Shown: positions 23,403-31,745 of the stretch, in pieces
Position numbering within the stretch: position 1 is the stretch's first letter
Layout of the letters: each line of letters begins with the position of its first letter
Assembly (NCBI GenBank): GCA_934569225.1
Contig: CAKTKC010000012.1
Coordinates: 24,320-88,319, forward strand
Source of the DNA: an uncultured Oscillospiraceae bacterium
GTDB taxonomy: Bacteria > Bacillota > Clostridia > Oscillospirales > Oscillospiraceae
Direction of reading: 5' to 3'
DNA length: 64,000 nucleotides
Translations under genes and position numbers: made by a program
Notes under the pieces: generated by a model
What the model was told of the DNA's origin: nothing
Database searches by the model: none
What the model saw: only the letters and a program-made list of their open reading frames with translations

Positions 23403-25154
23403 ATGGAAAAAATTCTTGATATCATCACCGAAAAAATGGAGTGCGCCTTTGCCGACGCGGGCTGTGACGCCTCCTACGGCCGGGTGACGGTCTCCAACCG
23501 CCCCGACCTGTGCGAATACCAGTGCAATGGCGCTCTGGCCGCTGCCAAACAGTACCACTGTGCCCCCATCCAGATCGCGAAAGCGGTGGCGGAGAAGCTG
23601 GACGCCGCCGACTATTCTCTGGTGGAAGCCGTCATGCCGGGCTTCATCAACCTGAAGCTCTCCGGGGCGTTTCTGGAAACCTATCTGGAAGCCATGCGCA
23701 CCGCCCCCGATTTTGGCGTTGCGAAAACCGGCGCGGGCAAAACCATTGTGGTGGACTACGGCGGCGCCAACGTGGCGAAGCCCCTGCACATCGGCCATCT
23801 GCGCCCCGCCATCATCGGCGAAGCCATGAAGCGGCTGTACGCCTTCTTCGGCTACAACACCATCGGCGACGTGCATCTGGGGGACTGGGGTCTGCAAATG
23901 GGTCTGATCATCGCGGAGCTGCAAGACCGTCAGCCGAACCTTCCCTATTTTGACCCGGATTTTACGGGAGAATACCCCGCCGAGCCGCCCTTCACCCTGT
24001 CGGATTTGGAGGAGCTTTACCCCGCCGCCTCCGCCCGGAAGAAGGTGGACGAGGCCTTTGCCCAGCGCGCCCACACCGCGACCTTTGAATTGCAGCAGGG
24101 CCGCCGGGGCTACCGCGCCATCTGGCAGCACATCATGAATGTGTCCGTGCCCGACCTGCGTCGAATCTACGACAGCCTGGACGTCCACTTTGAAAAGTGG
24201 CTGGGAGAAAGCGACGCCGACCCCTACATCCCCGCCATGGTCGCGGAGATGAAGGAAAAGGGCTGCGCCGTTCTCTCCGAGGGCGCGTGGGTCATTCCTG
24301 TGGCAGAGGAAACGGACAAGAAGGCGGTTCCCCCCTGCATTCTGGTCAAGTCCGACGGCTCCTCCATCTACGCCACCACCGACCTTGCCACCATGGTTCA
24401 GCGGATGCAGGACTGGCGCCCCGACAAGATGCTCTACGTCACCGACAAGCGGCAGGCGCTGCACTTTGAGCAGGTGTTCCGGGCCGCCCGGAAGTGCGGC
24501 ATTGTCCCCGACACCACCGCTCTGGAGCATATCGGCCACGGCACCATGAACGGCAAGGACGGCAAGCCCTTCAAGACCCGGGATGGCGGCGTTCTCCGGC
24601 TGGAGACCCTTATCGCCGATATGACGGCCTTCGTCCGTGCCAAGGTCGTGGAAAACCAGATCGTGGATGCCTCCGAAGTGGACGCCACCACCGCGAAAAT
24701 TGCCCTTGCCGCCCTGAAATACGGCGATCTGAGCAACCAGCCCACCAAGGACTACAACTTTGATCTGGAGCGCTTCGCCGCCTTCGAGGGCAACACCGGC
24801 CCCTACATTCTCTATACCATCGTCCGTATCAAGTCCATTCTGGCGAAATACGGCGACTGGTCGAACCTGCCCATCCAGCCCCCGGCGAACCCCTTCGCCA
24901 AGGACTTAATGAACGTCATCACCCGCCTGCAGCCCACGCTGGAAACCGCCCTGGCTTCCTCCGCGCCCAACCTGATCTGCGCCTACATCTACGAGCTGGC
25001 AGGCGCGGTGAATAAGTTCTACCACGAGACGCCCGTCCTCAAGGAAGCGGACGAAACCCTGAAGGCCGGACACATCGCCCTGCTGGGCTTAGCCAAAAAC
25101 ATTCTGGAAACCTGCATCCAAATCCTGGGCTTCTCCGCCCCGGAGAAAATGTGA
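23403..25154 (+). CDS. argS: Arginyl-tRNA synthetase
   Basis: 583-residue class I synthetase charging tRNA-Arg. It has an N-terminal additional domain (1-100), then the HIGH motif in AKPLHIGHLRPA near residue 125. The second signature is degenerate (GKPFKTRDGGVL), as is usual in ArgRS. The C-terminal all-helical anticodon-binding domain ends FSAPEKM. Length is typical. It lies 26 bp after the ABC-F gene and probably shares its transcript. A tRNA-Arg gene lies about 10 kb to the left. Confidence 0.95.
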   Translation: MEKILDIITEKMECAFADAGCDASYGRVTVSNRPDLCEYQCNGALAAAKQYHCAPIQIAKAVAEKLDAADYSLVEAVMPGFINLKLSGAFLETYLEAMRTAPDFGVAKTGAGKTIVVDYGGANVAKPLHIGHLRPAIIGEAMKRLYAFFGYNTIGDVHLGDWGLQMGLIIAELQDRQPNLPYFDPDFTGEYPAEPPFTLSDLEELYPAASARKKVDEAFAQRAHTATFELQQGRRGYRAIWQHIMNVSVPDLRRIYDSLDVHFEKWLGESDADPYIPAMVAEMKEKGCAVLSEGAWVIPVAEETDKKAVPPCILVKSDGSSIYATTDLATMVQRMQDWRPDKMLYVTDKRQALHFEQVFRAARKCGIVPDTTALEHIGHGTMNGKDGKPFKTRDGGVLRLETLIADMTAFVRAKVVENQIVDASEVDATTAKIALAALKYGDLSNQPTKDYNFDLERFAAFEGNTGPYILYTIVRIKSILAKYGDWSNLPIQPPANPFAKDLMNVITRLQPTLETALASSAPNLICAYIYELAGAVNKFYHETPVLKEADETLKAGHIALLGLAKNILETCIQILGFSAPEKM

Positions 25155-25165
25155 CATTGCAAAAA

Positions 25166-25210
25166 AGCTGTCTCTCACCTTCTTCGGAAGTCGTGAGAGA
25201 CAGCTCCTTT
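25166..25210 (+). terminator. Terminator of argS
   Basis: AGCTGTCTCTCAC (25166-25178) pairs perfectly with GTGAGAGACAGCT (25193-25205) and is followed by CCTTTTT. Confidence 0.9.
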
Positions 25211-25227
25211 TTAGCGGGCAGGACGCA

Positions 25228-25257
25228 AAAACCGCTCTGGTCACCCAGAGCGGTTTT
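25228..25257. terminator. Terminator of rpsU
   Basis: AAAACCGCTCTGG and CCAGAGCGGTTTT form a 13-bp perfect stem between the converging argS and rpsU genes. The minus-strand side continues with TGCG; the plus side with AAC. Confidence 0.8.
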
Positions 25258-25275
25258 AACTGTTTTCATGAGGGA

Positions 25276-25458
25276 TTAGTAGAACTTTCTCTTGTTCTTA
25301 CGGGCAGCTTCGGACTTCTGCTTCCGCTTCAGGCTGGGGCTGACGTAATGCTCGCGCTTCTTAACCTCAGCGATCACGCCTTCCTTGGCACAGCTGCGCT
25401 TAAAACGACGCAGAGCGCTCTCCAGAGACTCGTTCTCCTTGACGCGAATTTCAGACAT
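25276..25458 (-). CDS. rpsU: 30S ribosomal protein S21
   Basis: 60-residue bS21: [20 protein letters not shown], then the conserved [17 protein letters not shown] and a basic tail KNKRKFY. The start at 25458 follows GAGGGAGGG; an in-frame upstream extension is rejected. It is monocistronic, with its own strong promoter and terminator. Confidence 0.95.
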   Translation of the reverse strand: MSEIRVKENESLESALRRFKRSCAKEGVIAEVKKREHYVSPSLKRKQKSEAARKNKRKFY

Positions 25459-25526
25459 TGTTTTCCCTCCCTCCGATGGCATCCGGCTCGATCCAGGATG
25501 CTTTCAGGGCCATACCGGCTTGATAC

Positions 25527-25555
25527 ATTATAATTGTTCTTTCCCGAATTGTCAA
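25527..25555 (-). promoter_or_regulatory. Promoter of rpsU
   Basis: Minus-strand TTGACA (25550-25555), a 17-bp spacer and TATAAT (25527-25532): a perfect consensus promoter, as expected for a ribosomal protein. Confidence 0.92.
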
Positions 25556-25625
25556 GGAATAATTCTAAAAATTCACAAATTATACCGAACTCCAAAGAAA
25601 ATCTGAAACCATTCGGGAAATCGGA

Positions 25626-28049
25626 TCACTTGACGATCAGGTTGACCAGCTTGTTCTTTACCACAATGGTCTTCACGATCTGGCCGCCCTGCTTCTGCAG
25701 GAACTTGGAAATCTTTTCGTCCGCCACGGCATTCGCCACCACTTCCTCGTTGGAAAGGTCGGCGTCCATCAGCACGGTGCCGCGCATCTTGCCGTTGACC
25801 TGCACCGCGATGTTCACCTCGGCATCCTTGCACTTTTCCTCGGAATAGGTCGGCCAGCTTTCGTAGGCAATGGTATCATCATGCCCCAGCAGCTGCCAGA
25901 TTTCCTCGCCCACGTGGGGCGTGATGCAGGAAAGCATCTTGATGAAGCCCTCGGCATAAGCCTTGGGGCAGCTGCCGTTCTTATAGACCTCGTTGACGAA
26001 CACCATCATCTGGGCAATGGCCGTGTTGAAGCCCAGCGCTTCAAAGTCGGAGGTGACCTTCTTCACCGTCTGGTGATAGATCTTGGTGAGCTTGCCGTCG
26101 TCGGTGTCGGTGATGTTCTTTTCCTCGGTGAAGAAGTTCCACACGCGGTTGATGAACTTCTTCGCCCCCACCACGCCGGTGGTGCTCCAGGGCTTGGACA
26201 CCTCCAGCGGCCCCATGAACATCTCGTACAGCCGCAGGGTATCCGCGCCGTACTCCCGCACCACGTCGCTGGGGTTCACCACGAATTCCGGGAAGCGCTT
26301 GCCCATCTTGATGCCGTTTTCGCCCAGGATCATACCCTGATGCACCAGCTTCTTGAACGGCTCCTTCACGGGAGATAAGCCCTGATCGTATAGGAAGCGG
26401 TTCCAGATTCTCGAATACATCAGGTGACCCACGGCGTGCTCCGGGCCGCCAACGTACAGGTCAACGGGCATCCAGTGCTTCGCAAGCTCGGGGTCGCAGA
26501 ACACCTTGTCGTTCTTGGGGTCGATATAGCGGAAATAATACCAGGAGGAACCGGCGCTGCCGGGCATGGTAGAGGTCTCCCGAACGCCGTGAACGCCATT
26601 ACGGTCATATTTCTTCCACTCAGTGGCGTTTTCCAGCGGTGCCTGACCGTTGCGTCCCTTGTAATCCTCCAGCTCCGGCAAAATCACCGGCAATTCTTCA
26701 TCCGGCACGAAGTAGATTTTTCCGTCTTCCGTGTACACGCAGGGAACCGGCTCGCCCCAGTATCTCTGACGGGCGAAGATCCACTCCCGGAAATGGTAGT
26801 TGACCTTTCTTCTGGCCACGCCGGCCTTTTCCAGCTTGCAGGTGATGGCCTCCTTGGCCTCCTCCACCGTCAGGCCGGTGAACTCTTCGGAGTTGATGAG
26901 CTTGCAGCCCTTGCCCAGATAATCCTGCTTTTCAAAAGCGTGCTCGGACACGTCCGCGCCGTCGATGACCTGGATCATGGGGATGTTATGCACCTGTGCA
27001 TACTCAAAGTCACGCTGGTCGTGGCTGGGGACGGCCATGACCGCGCCGGTGCCGTAGCTCGCCAGGACAAAGTCGCCGATGAACACTGGCACCTGCTTGC
27101 CGTTGACAGGGTTGATGGCATAGACGCCCTCCAGGCGGCAGCCGGACTTGGTCTTGTTCAGCTCGGTACGATCCATGTCGCTCTTCTTCACGGACTCGTC
27201 GATGTACGATTGAACCGCTTCCTTGTTCTGCACCCGATCCATCAGGCTCTGCACAATCTTGCCGTCGGGGGCGAGCACCATGAAGGTAATGCCGTAAATC
27301 GTCTCAATGCAGGTGGTGTAGATGGAGAACTCGCCGCCGCCCACCAGTTGGAAGTCCACCTCCACGCCGGTGGATTTGCCGATCCAGTTGCGCTGGATTT
27401 CCTTGGTGGATTCCGGCCAGTCGATCTCGTTGAGACCTTCCAGCAGCTTCTCCGCAAAAGCGGGCTGGTCGATGACCCACTGCATCATGTTCTTCTTGAC
27501 CACGGGATAGCCGCCCCGCTCGGACTTGCCGTCGATGACCTCATCGTTGCTGAGCACGGTGCCCAGCTCCTCGCACCAGTTCACGGGCATCTCAATGCGC
27601 TTGGCATAGCCCGCCTCGTAGAGCTTCTTGAAAATCCACTGCGTCCACTTGTAGAAGGACGGGTCGGACGTGGCGATCATCTTCGACCAGTCGTAATCGA
27701 AGCCAAGCTCCTTCAGCTGAGCGGAGAAGGTCTCGATGTTCTTCTGGGTAAAGCCGTTGGGATGATGGCCGGTATTTACGGCGTACTGCTCTGCCGGCAG
27801 GCCGAAGGAGTCATAGCCCATGGGGTGCAGCACATTGTAGCCCTGCATCCGCTTCATGCGGGAGACGATATCCGTCGCCGTGTAGCCCTCGGGATGACCC
27901 GCGTGCAGGCCGACGCCGGATGGGTACGGGAACATATCCAGCACATAGTATTTGGGCTTGGAGAAATCCCACACGTCGGTGTAGAAGGTATTATGCTCCT
28001 GCCAGTACTTGTGCCACTTTTCCTCAATTTTCGCGTAATCGTAATTCAT
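25626..28049 (-). CDS. leuS: Leucyl-tRNA synthetase
   Basis: 807-residue bacterial-type LeuRS. The HIGH box is PYPSGVGLHAGHPEGY, followed by the zinc-less connective region, the CP1 editing domain (about 220-420) and the second catalytic half. The KMSKS position reads KMGKR (bases 26295-26309), with the surrounding FVVNPSDVVREYGADTLRLY conserved; I believe this variant recurs in related clostridia. The start is ATG at 28049; a TTG 18 bases upstream overlaps the GAGAGG ribosome site. It is last in the smc operon. Confidence 0.95.
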   Translation of the reverse strand: MNYDYAKIEEKWHKYWQEHNTFYTDVWDFSKPKYYVLDMFPYPSGVGLHAGHPEGYTATDIVSRMKRMQGYNVLHPMGYDSFGLPAEQYAVNTGHHPNGFTQKNIETFSAQLKELGFDYDWSKMIATSDPSFYKWTQWIFKKLYEAGYAKRIEMPVNWCEELGTVLSNDEVIDGKSERGGYPVVKKNMMQWVIDQPAFAEKLLEGLNEIDWPESTKEIQRNWIGKSTGVEVDFQLVGGGEFSIYTTCIETIYGITFMVLAPDGKIVQSLMDRVQNKEAVQSYIDESVKKSDMDRTELNKTKSGCRLEGVYAINPVNGKQVPVFIGDFVLASYGTGAVMAVPSHDQRDFEYAQVHNIPMIQVIDGADVSEHAFEKQDYLGKGCKLINSEEFTGLTVEEAKEAITCKLEKAGVARRKVNYHFREWIFARQRYWGEPVPCVYTEDGKIYFVPDEELPVILPELEDYKGRNGQAPLENATEWKKYDRNGVHGVRETSTMPGSAGSSWYYFRYIDPKNDKVFCDPELAKHWMPVDLYVGGPEHAVGHLMYSRIWNRFLYDQGLSPVKEPFKKLVHQGMILGENGIKMGKRFPEFVVNPSDVVREYGADTLRLYEMFMGPLEVSKPWSTTGVVGAKKFINRVWNFFTEEKNITDTDDGKLTKIYHQTVKKVTSDFEALGFNTAIAQMMVFVNEVYKNGSCPKAYAEGFIKMLSCITPHVGEEIWQLLGHDDTIAYESWPTYSEEKCKDAEVNIAVQVNGKMRGTVLMDADLSNEEVVANAVADEKISKFLQKQGGQIVKTIVVKNKLVNLIVK

Positions 28050-28098
28050 GCCGAACACACCTCTCAAACCGGCCGCATTTCAGGCAGCCGGATATATA

Positions 28099-28464
28099 CT
28101 AATTCTCTTCGATAACGATATCCCGGATATCCACAAGTTCCGCGTCCGCCCACAGGCGTTCCAGATCGTAGAACTTCCGGGCTTCCTCAGTAAAAACGTG
28201 GACGACAATGCTGCCGTAATCCAGCAGCTCCCAGGAATTGCCCCGGTGGCCTTCCCGGCTGAGCATCTGCTCCCCCAGCTGCTCCAGCGTGTACTCGGCA
28301 TAGTCGCAGAGTGTCTTGACGTGGGTGCTGGAGGTGCCGGTGCAGATCAGGAAATAATCCGCCAGCGAGCTGACCCGGTCAATTTTCAGCAGCTTGATGT
28401 TCTGTCCTTTTTTGGCGTCCAGCGCCTTGGTAACCTCGTAAGCAATTTCTTTTGGGGTTAACAT
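28099..28464 (-). CDS. rsfS: Ribosome silencing factor RsfS
   Basis: 121-residue RsfS/Iojap protein that binds uL14 and blocks joining of ribosomal subunits during starvation. The family core is visible: DRVSSLADYFLICTGTSSTHV, then SREGHRGNSWELLDYGSIVVHVF and FYDLERLWADAE. It follows nadD by 13 bp, the usual nadD-yqeK-rsfS order. Confidence 0.93.
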   Translation of the reverse strand: MLTPKEIAYEVTKALDAKKGQNIKLLKIDRVSSLADYFLICTGTSSTHVKTLCDYAEYTLEQLGEQMLSREGHRGNSWELLDYGSIVVHVFTEEARKFYDLERLWADAELVDIRDIVIEEN

Positions 28465-28477
28465 AACATTTTCCTTT

Positions 28478-29671
28478 CTACATGGCTTGTGTTTCCTGAC
28501 GGTTGAGCCACGCCAGCGCGTCCCGGGACTCCGGCGAAACCTCGTTCCCCTGCTCCTTCAGATGTTCCAGCGTCATTTCCAGCCCCAGCTTCAGCGCCGC
28601 GGTCAGGTCGGAAAACGCCAGTTCCCGAAGCTGTTCCACGCCAGGAAAGCTTCGGTTCGGCTCCATATAGTCTGCCACATAAATGATGGTTTCCAGCAGA
28701 TTCATGTCCGCTTTTCCCGTGGTGTGGCTGCGGATGGCGGAGACCACCGCTTCATTTTCCCCGAAAATCCGCTCCGCCACCATGGAACCGGTGAGGGCGT
28801 GAAGGGTTCTGGGGTATTTTCTGGAAAATTCGCCTAATATTTTACCATATTCGGCACAGACTGTCAACTGCAGCGGCCCGTCCAGCGCCTTGGTAATATC
28901 GTGGAGAATGCCCGCCCGGGCAGCGTCGGTCACGTCCGCGCCCCAGCGTTTGGCCAGCGCCACCGCCGTATCCCGGCAGCCCAAAACATGCGCCACCCGG
29001 TTGGGGTTCAGCAGCCGAACGACCACCTGCTCCAGCTCCGCCATGGGGAGGTTTTTCCATTGGGCATTTACCTCATACAGCCCATGTTCCCGAATGTACG
29101 CCGCCACGCCGGTGGACAGAAACGGCCCCGCGCAATGGAACGCCAGCATCCGCCGCAGCTGGGTGGAGGAAATATCGACGATGTCGTTTTCCACCAGTCG
29201 AATTTTTGCCCCGCGCTGTTCCAGCTTCGCCTTATTCTCGGCAACGGCGGTCTTCTCGCCCTTGCTGCCCCGGTAGAAAACGCCCAGCTCTGCATTTTTC
29301 AGGATGTCGTCAGGCTGCTTCCACTGATCGAAGCACAGGAACATATCGCTGCCCATGAGCAGAATCAGCTCCGCGTCAGGACAGCGCTCCTTCAGCTCCG
29401 ATACGGTCTGGAAGGTGTAGCTGACGCCGCCCCGGTTCAGCTCGATGTCCGAAACCTCGGCCTTCGGGCAGTCCGCCGCGGCAATGCGCAGCATTTCAAG
29501 GCGCTGCCTTGGGGTGGGCGAATCCTCGGGGAGCGCCTTGTGGGGCGCAATACTCGTGGGGACGATCACGAGCTTGTCGAGGTTCAGCGCCGCGACCGCC
29601 TGCTTCGCCGCCTGAATATGGCCGACGTGGGGGGGATTAAAGGTTCCGCCGTAAATGCCGATTCGTTCCAT
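28478..29671 (-). CDS. nadD: NadD-YqeK fusion protein
   Basis: 397-residue two-domain protein. The N-terminal half (1-195) is nicotinate-mononucleotide adenylyltransferase, with GGTFNPPHVGH (8-18) and the late ISSTQLRRML motif. The C-terminal half (from about 205) is an HD-domain YqeK-type phosphohydrolase, with HVLGCRDTA and the HD pair in ILHDITKAL. YqeK enzymes hydrolyse diadenosine tetraphosphate. Separate nadD and yqeK genes are the common arrangement; here they are one frame with no stop or internal ribosome site. The start is ATG 29671 after AGGAG. Confidence 0.92.
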   Translation of the reverse strand: MERIGIYGGTFNPPHVGHIQAAKQAVAALNLDKLVIVPTSIAPHKALPEDSPTPRQRLEMLRIAAADCPKAEVSDIELNRGGVSYTFQTVSELKERCPDAELILLMGSDMFLCFDQWKQPDDILKNAELGVFYRGSKGEKTAVAENKAKLEQRGAKIRLVENDIVDISSTQLRRMLAFHCAGPFLSTGVAAYIREHGLYEVNAQWKNLPMAELEQVVVRLLNPNRVAHVLGCRDTAVALAKRWGADVTDAARAGILHDITKALDGPLQLTVCAEYGKILGEFSRKYPRTLHALTGSMVAERIFGENEAVVSAIRSHTTGKADMNLLETIIYVADYMEPNRSFPGVEQLRELAFSDLTAALKLGLEMTLEHLKEQGNEVSPESRDALAWLNRQETQAM

Positions 29672-29754
29672 TTTCACCGCTCCTGTACCTGTTTATCCCG
29701 CAAAATGTGGAAGGAAAATTCCGCTGTTGCTGTTCTTTTGTGGCACCGTTCGGG

Positions 29755-30225
29755 TTATTTCTGCTTTCTTTGCTGCCGTTCCCTGCCTTGCTCAATGGAC
29801 TTTTCGATGGCCTGTTCCCGGAAATACTGGTTGCGCTGCTCCCGCGCCTGACGGGCTGCCTGACGGCGGGCGCGGACGCCCTTGCCCACCGGGTCCGCCT
29901 TGGACTTGGGTGTTTCTTTATGTTTGGCGCGGCCGGTCTGGTTGCGCTCGGCCTGACATTTTTCGCTGAACCGCCAGATGACGAACTTGGAACCGACGCA
30001 GGAAATGCCGTCGGCGCCGGTGGCCTCACAGATGGCGTCGGACACCTCTCTTGCGCTCATCAGGGCGGTTTCCAGCACCTTGCCCTTCACCAGCTCCCGT
30101 GCGGTGAGGAGCTTGTCCGCTTCCGCGACCACCGCCTCCGTCACGCCGTCCTTGCCCACCATCAGAGTGGTTTCCAGACTGTTCGCCTGCGCCCGGAACT
30201 CGGCGCGCTGTTTACTTGTCAGCAT
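29755..30225 (-). CDS. yhbY: YhbY family RNA-binding protein
   Basis: 156-residue protein. A CRS1-YhbY RNA-binding domain covers residues 1-95 (MLTSKQRAEFRAQANSLE...VGKDGVTEAVVAEADKLL). It is followed by an unusually long basic, glutamine-rich tail (KHKETPKSKADPVGKG to the end), not found in the short family members of about 97 residues. YhbY proteins associate with pre-50S particles. The start overlaps the rdgB stop by 14 bp. Confidence 0.88.
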   Translation of the reverse strand: MLTSKQRAEFRAQANSLETTLMVGKDGVTEAVVAEADKLLTARELVKGKVLETALMSAREVSDAICEATGADGISCVGSKFVIWRFSEKCQAERNQTGRAKHKETPKSKADPVGKGVRARRQAARQAREQRNQYFREQAIEKSIEQGRERQQRKQK

Positions 30226-30817
30226 AGCCTTCCTCCTTGAGTTTGTCGTAAAATGCCCGCAAAGCAACCGCCCGGTGGGACACCTGATTCTTTTCCTCAG
30301 GCGTCACCTCCGCCAGTGTCTTGCCGAAGGGCGGATAGTAGAAAATGGGGTCATAGCCGAAGCCGCCCGTCCCGGCGGGGGCGCGCAGCAGCTCGCCATG
30401 CACCTCGCCCCGGGCCTGAATCACCTTACCCTCGGGGGTGACCATGGTGATGACGCAGACAAACTGCGCCTGACGCTGGCCGTCGGGGACATTTTCCGTA
30501 TTTTTCAGCAGCAGCTGCAACCTGCCCCAGTCGTCCAGGGTGTCGTCGAAGCCGTACCGGGCGGAGTAAATGCCGGGTTCCCCGTTCAGGGCGTCCACGG
30601 CAATGCCGGAGTCGTCCGCCAGCGCCGGAAGCCCGGTGGCCTGCATCACGGCATTGGCCTTCAGAAAGGAATTTTCCTCAAAGGTTGTCCCCGTTTCCTC
30701 CACGTCAATGTCCACGCCCAGGTCGGACTCCATCACCAGCTCCATGTCGAATTTCTCGGTGATTTTCCGGATTTCTTCCCATTTATGTTTATTTTTGCTT
30801 GCCAAAACTACTTTCAT
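30212..30817 (-). CDS. rdgB: dITP/XTP pyrophosphatase
   Basis: 201-residue HAM1/RdgB enzyme that hydrolyses non-canonical purine triphosphates. It has the N-terminal nucleotide-binding ASKNKHKWEEI, the LADDSGIAVDALNG motif and the C-terminal GTGGFGYDPIF plus SHRAVAL. Length is typical. It is 9 bp after ftsY and overlaps yhbY, all within the smc operon. Confidence 0.95.
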   Translation of the reverse strand: MKVVLASKNKHKWEEIRKITEKFDMELVMESDLGVDIDVEETGTTFEENSFLKANAVMQATGLPALADDSGIAVDALNGEPGIYSARYGFDDTLDDWGRLQLLLKNTENVPDGQRQAQFVCVITMVTPEGKVIQARGEVHGELLRAPAGTGGFGYDPIFYYPPFGKTLAEVTPEEKNQVSHRAVALRAFYDKLKEEGYADK

Positions 30818-30826
30818 GGTGTTTCC

Positions 30827-31732
30827 TCAGATCAATGCTTCCACGAATTCCTTCGCGCTGAAGGGCATCAGGTCGTCCGCCTGCTCGCCCACGCCCACAA
30901 ACTTCACGGGGATTTGCAGTGCGTCCGCCACGGCGATGACAATGCCGCCCTTGGCGGTGCCGTCCAGCTTGGTCAGGGCAATGGCCGTGACCCCCGCGAT
31001 CTCCTTGAACTGCTTGGCCTGAATCAGGCCGTTCTGGCCGGTGGTACCGTCCAGAACCAGCAGAACCTCCTTGGCGGCGTCGGGCAGCTCCCGCGCCACA
31101 ATGCGGCTGATCTTGTTCAGCTCGTTCATCAGGTTCGTCTTGTTGTGCAGCCGTCCGGCGGTGTCGATGAGGATGACGTCCACGTCCCTGGCCTTGGCGG
31201 ACTGAATGCCGTCAAACACCACGGAGGCCGGGTCTGCCCCCTCATGCTGGCGGACGATGGATGCGCCGCTTCTGCCCGCCCATATCTCCAGCTGGTCGGC
31301 GGCAGCCGCCCGGAAGGTATCTCCCGCCACCAGCATGACCTTCTTTCCCTGAGAGGTCAATTGCTTCGCGATCTTGCCGATGGTGGTGGTCTTGCCCACG
31401 CCGTTGACGCCGATGACCAGAATCACACTGGGATGGGTGGACAGATTCAGCTCCGTGTCCCCCACGGAAAGCATGTCCACCAGAATTTCCTTTAGTGCTT
31501 CCCGCGCTTCCTCCGTGGTTTTCAGGTGCTGCTCCCGGACAGCCTTGCGCAGCCGCTCCACAGCCTTGACGGAGGTATCCACGCCCAGATCGGCCAGAAT
31601 CAGGCTCTCCTCCAGTTCGTCGTAAAATTCGTCGTCAATTTCGGAAAAACCGGAGAACACGCTGCCCAGCGTGCCGCTGAGCGCCTCCCGGGTCTTGGTC
31701 AGTCCGGCCTTGATCTTGTCAAAAAAGCCCAT
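30827..31732 (-). CDS. ftsY: Signal recognition particle receptor FtsY
   Basis: 301-residue SRP GTPase. The N domain (1-90) is followed by the G domain: G1 GVNGVGKTT (108-116), DTFRAAA, DTAGRLHNK and TKLDGTAKGG. The long acidic A domain of enterobacterial FtsY is absent, as normal in Firmicutes. It docks ribosome-SRP complexes on the membrane. It lies 13 bp after smc. Confidence 0.96.
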   Translation of the reverse strand: MGFFDKIKAGLTKTREALSGTLGSVFSGFSEIDDEFYDELEESLILADLGVDTSVKAVERLRKAVREQHLKTTEEAREALKEILVDMLSVGDTELNLSTHPSVILVIGVNGVGKTTTIGKIAKQLTSQGKKVMLVAGDTFRAAAADQLEIWAGRSGASIVRQHEGADPASVVFDGIQSAKARDVDVILIDTAGRLHNKTNLMNELNKISRIVARELPDAAKEVLLVLDGTTGQNGLIQAKQFKEIAGVTAIALTKLDGTAKGGIVIAVADALQIPVKFVGVGEQADDLMPFSAKEFVEALI

Positions 31733-31745
31733 AAAAATCTCCTTT

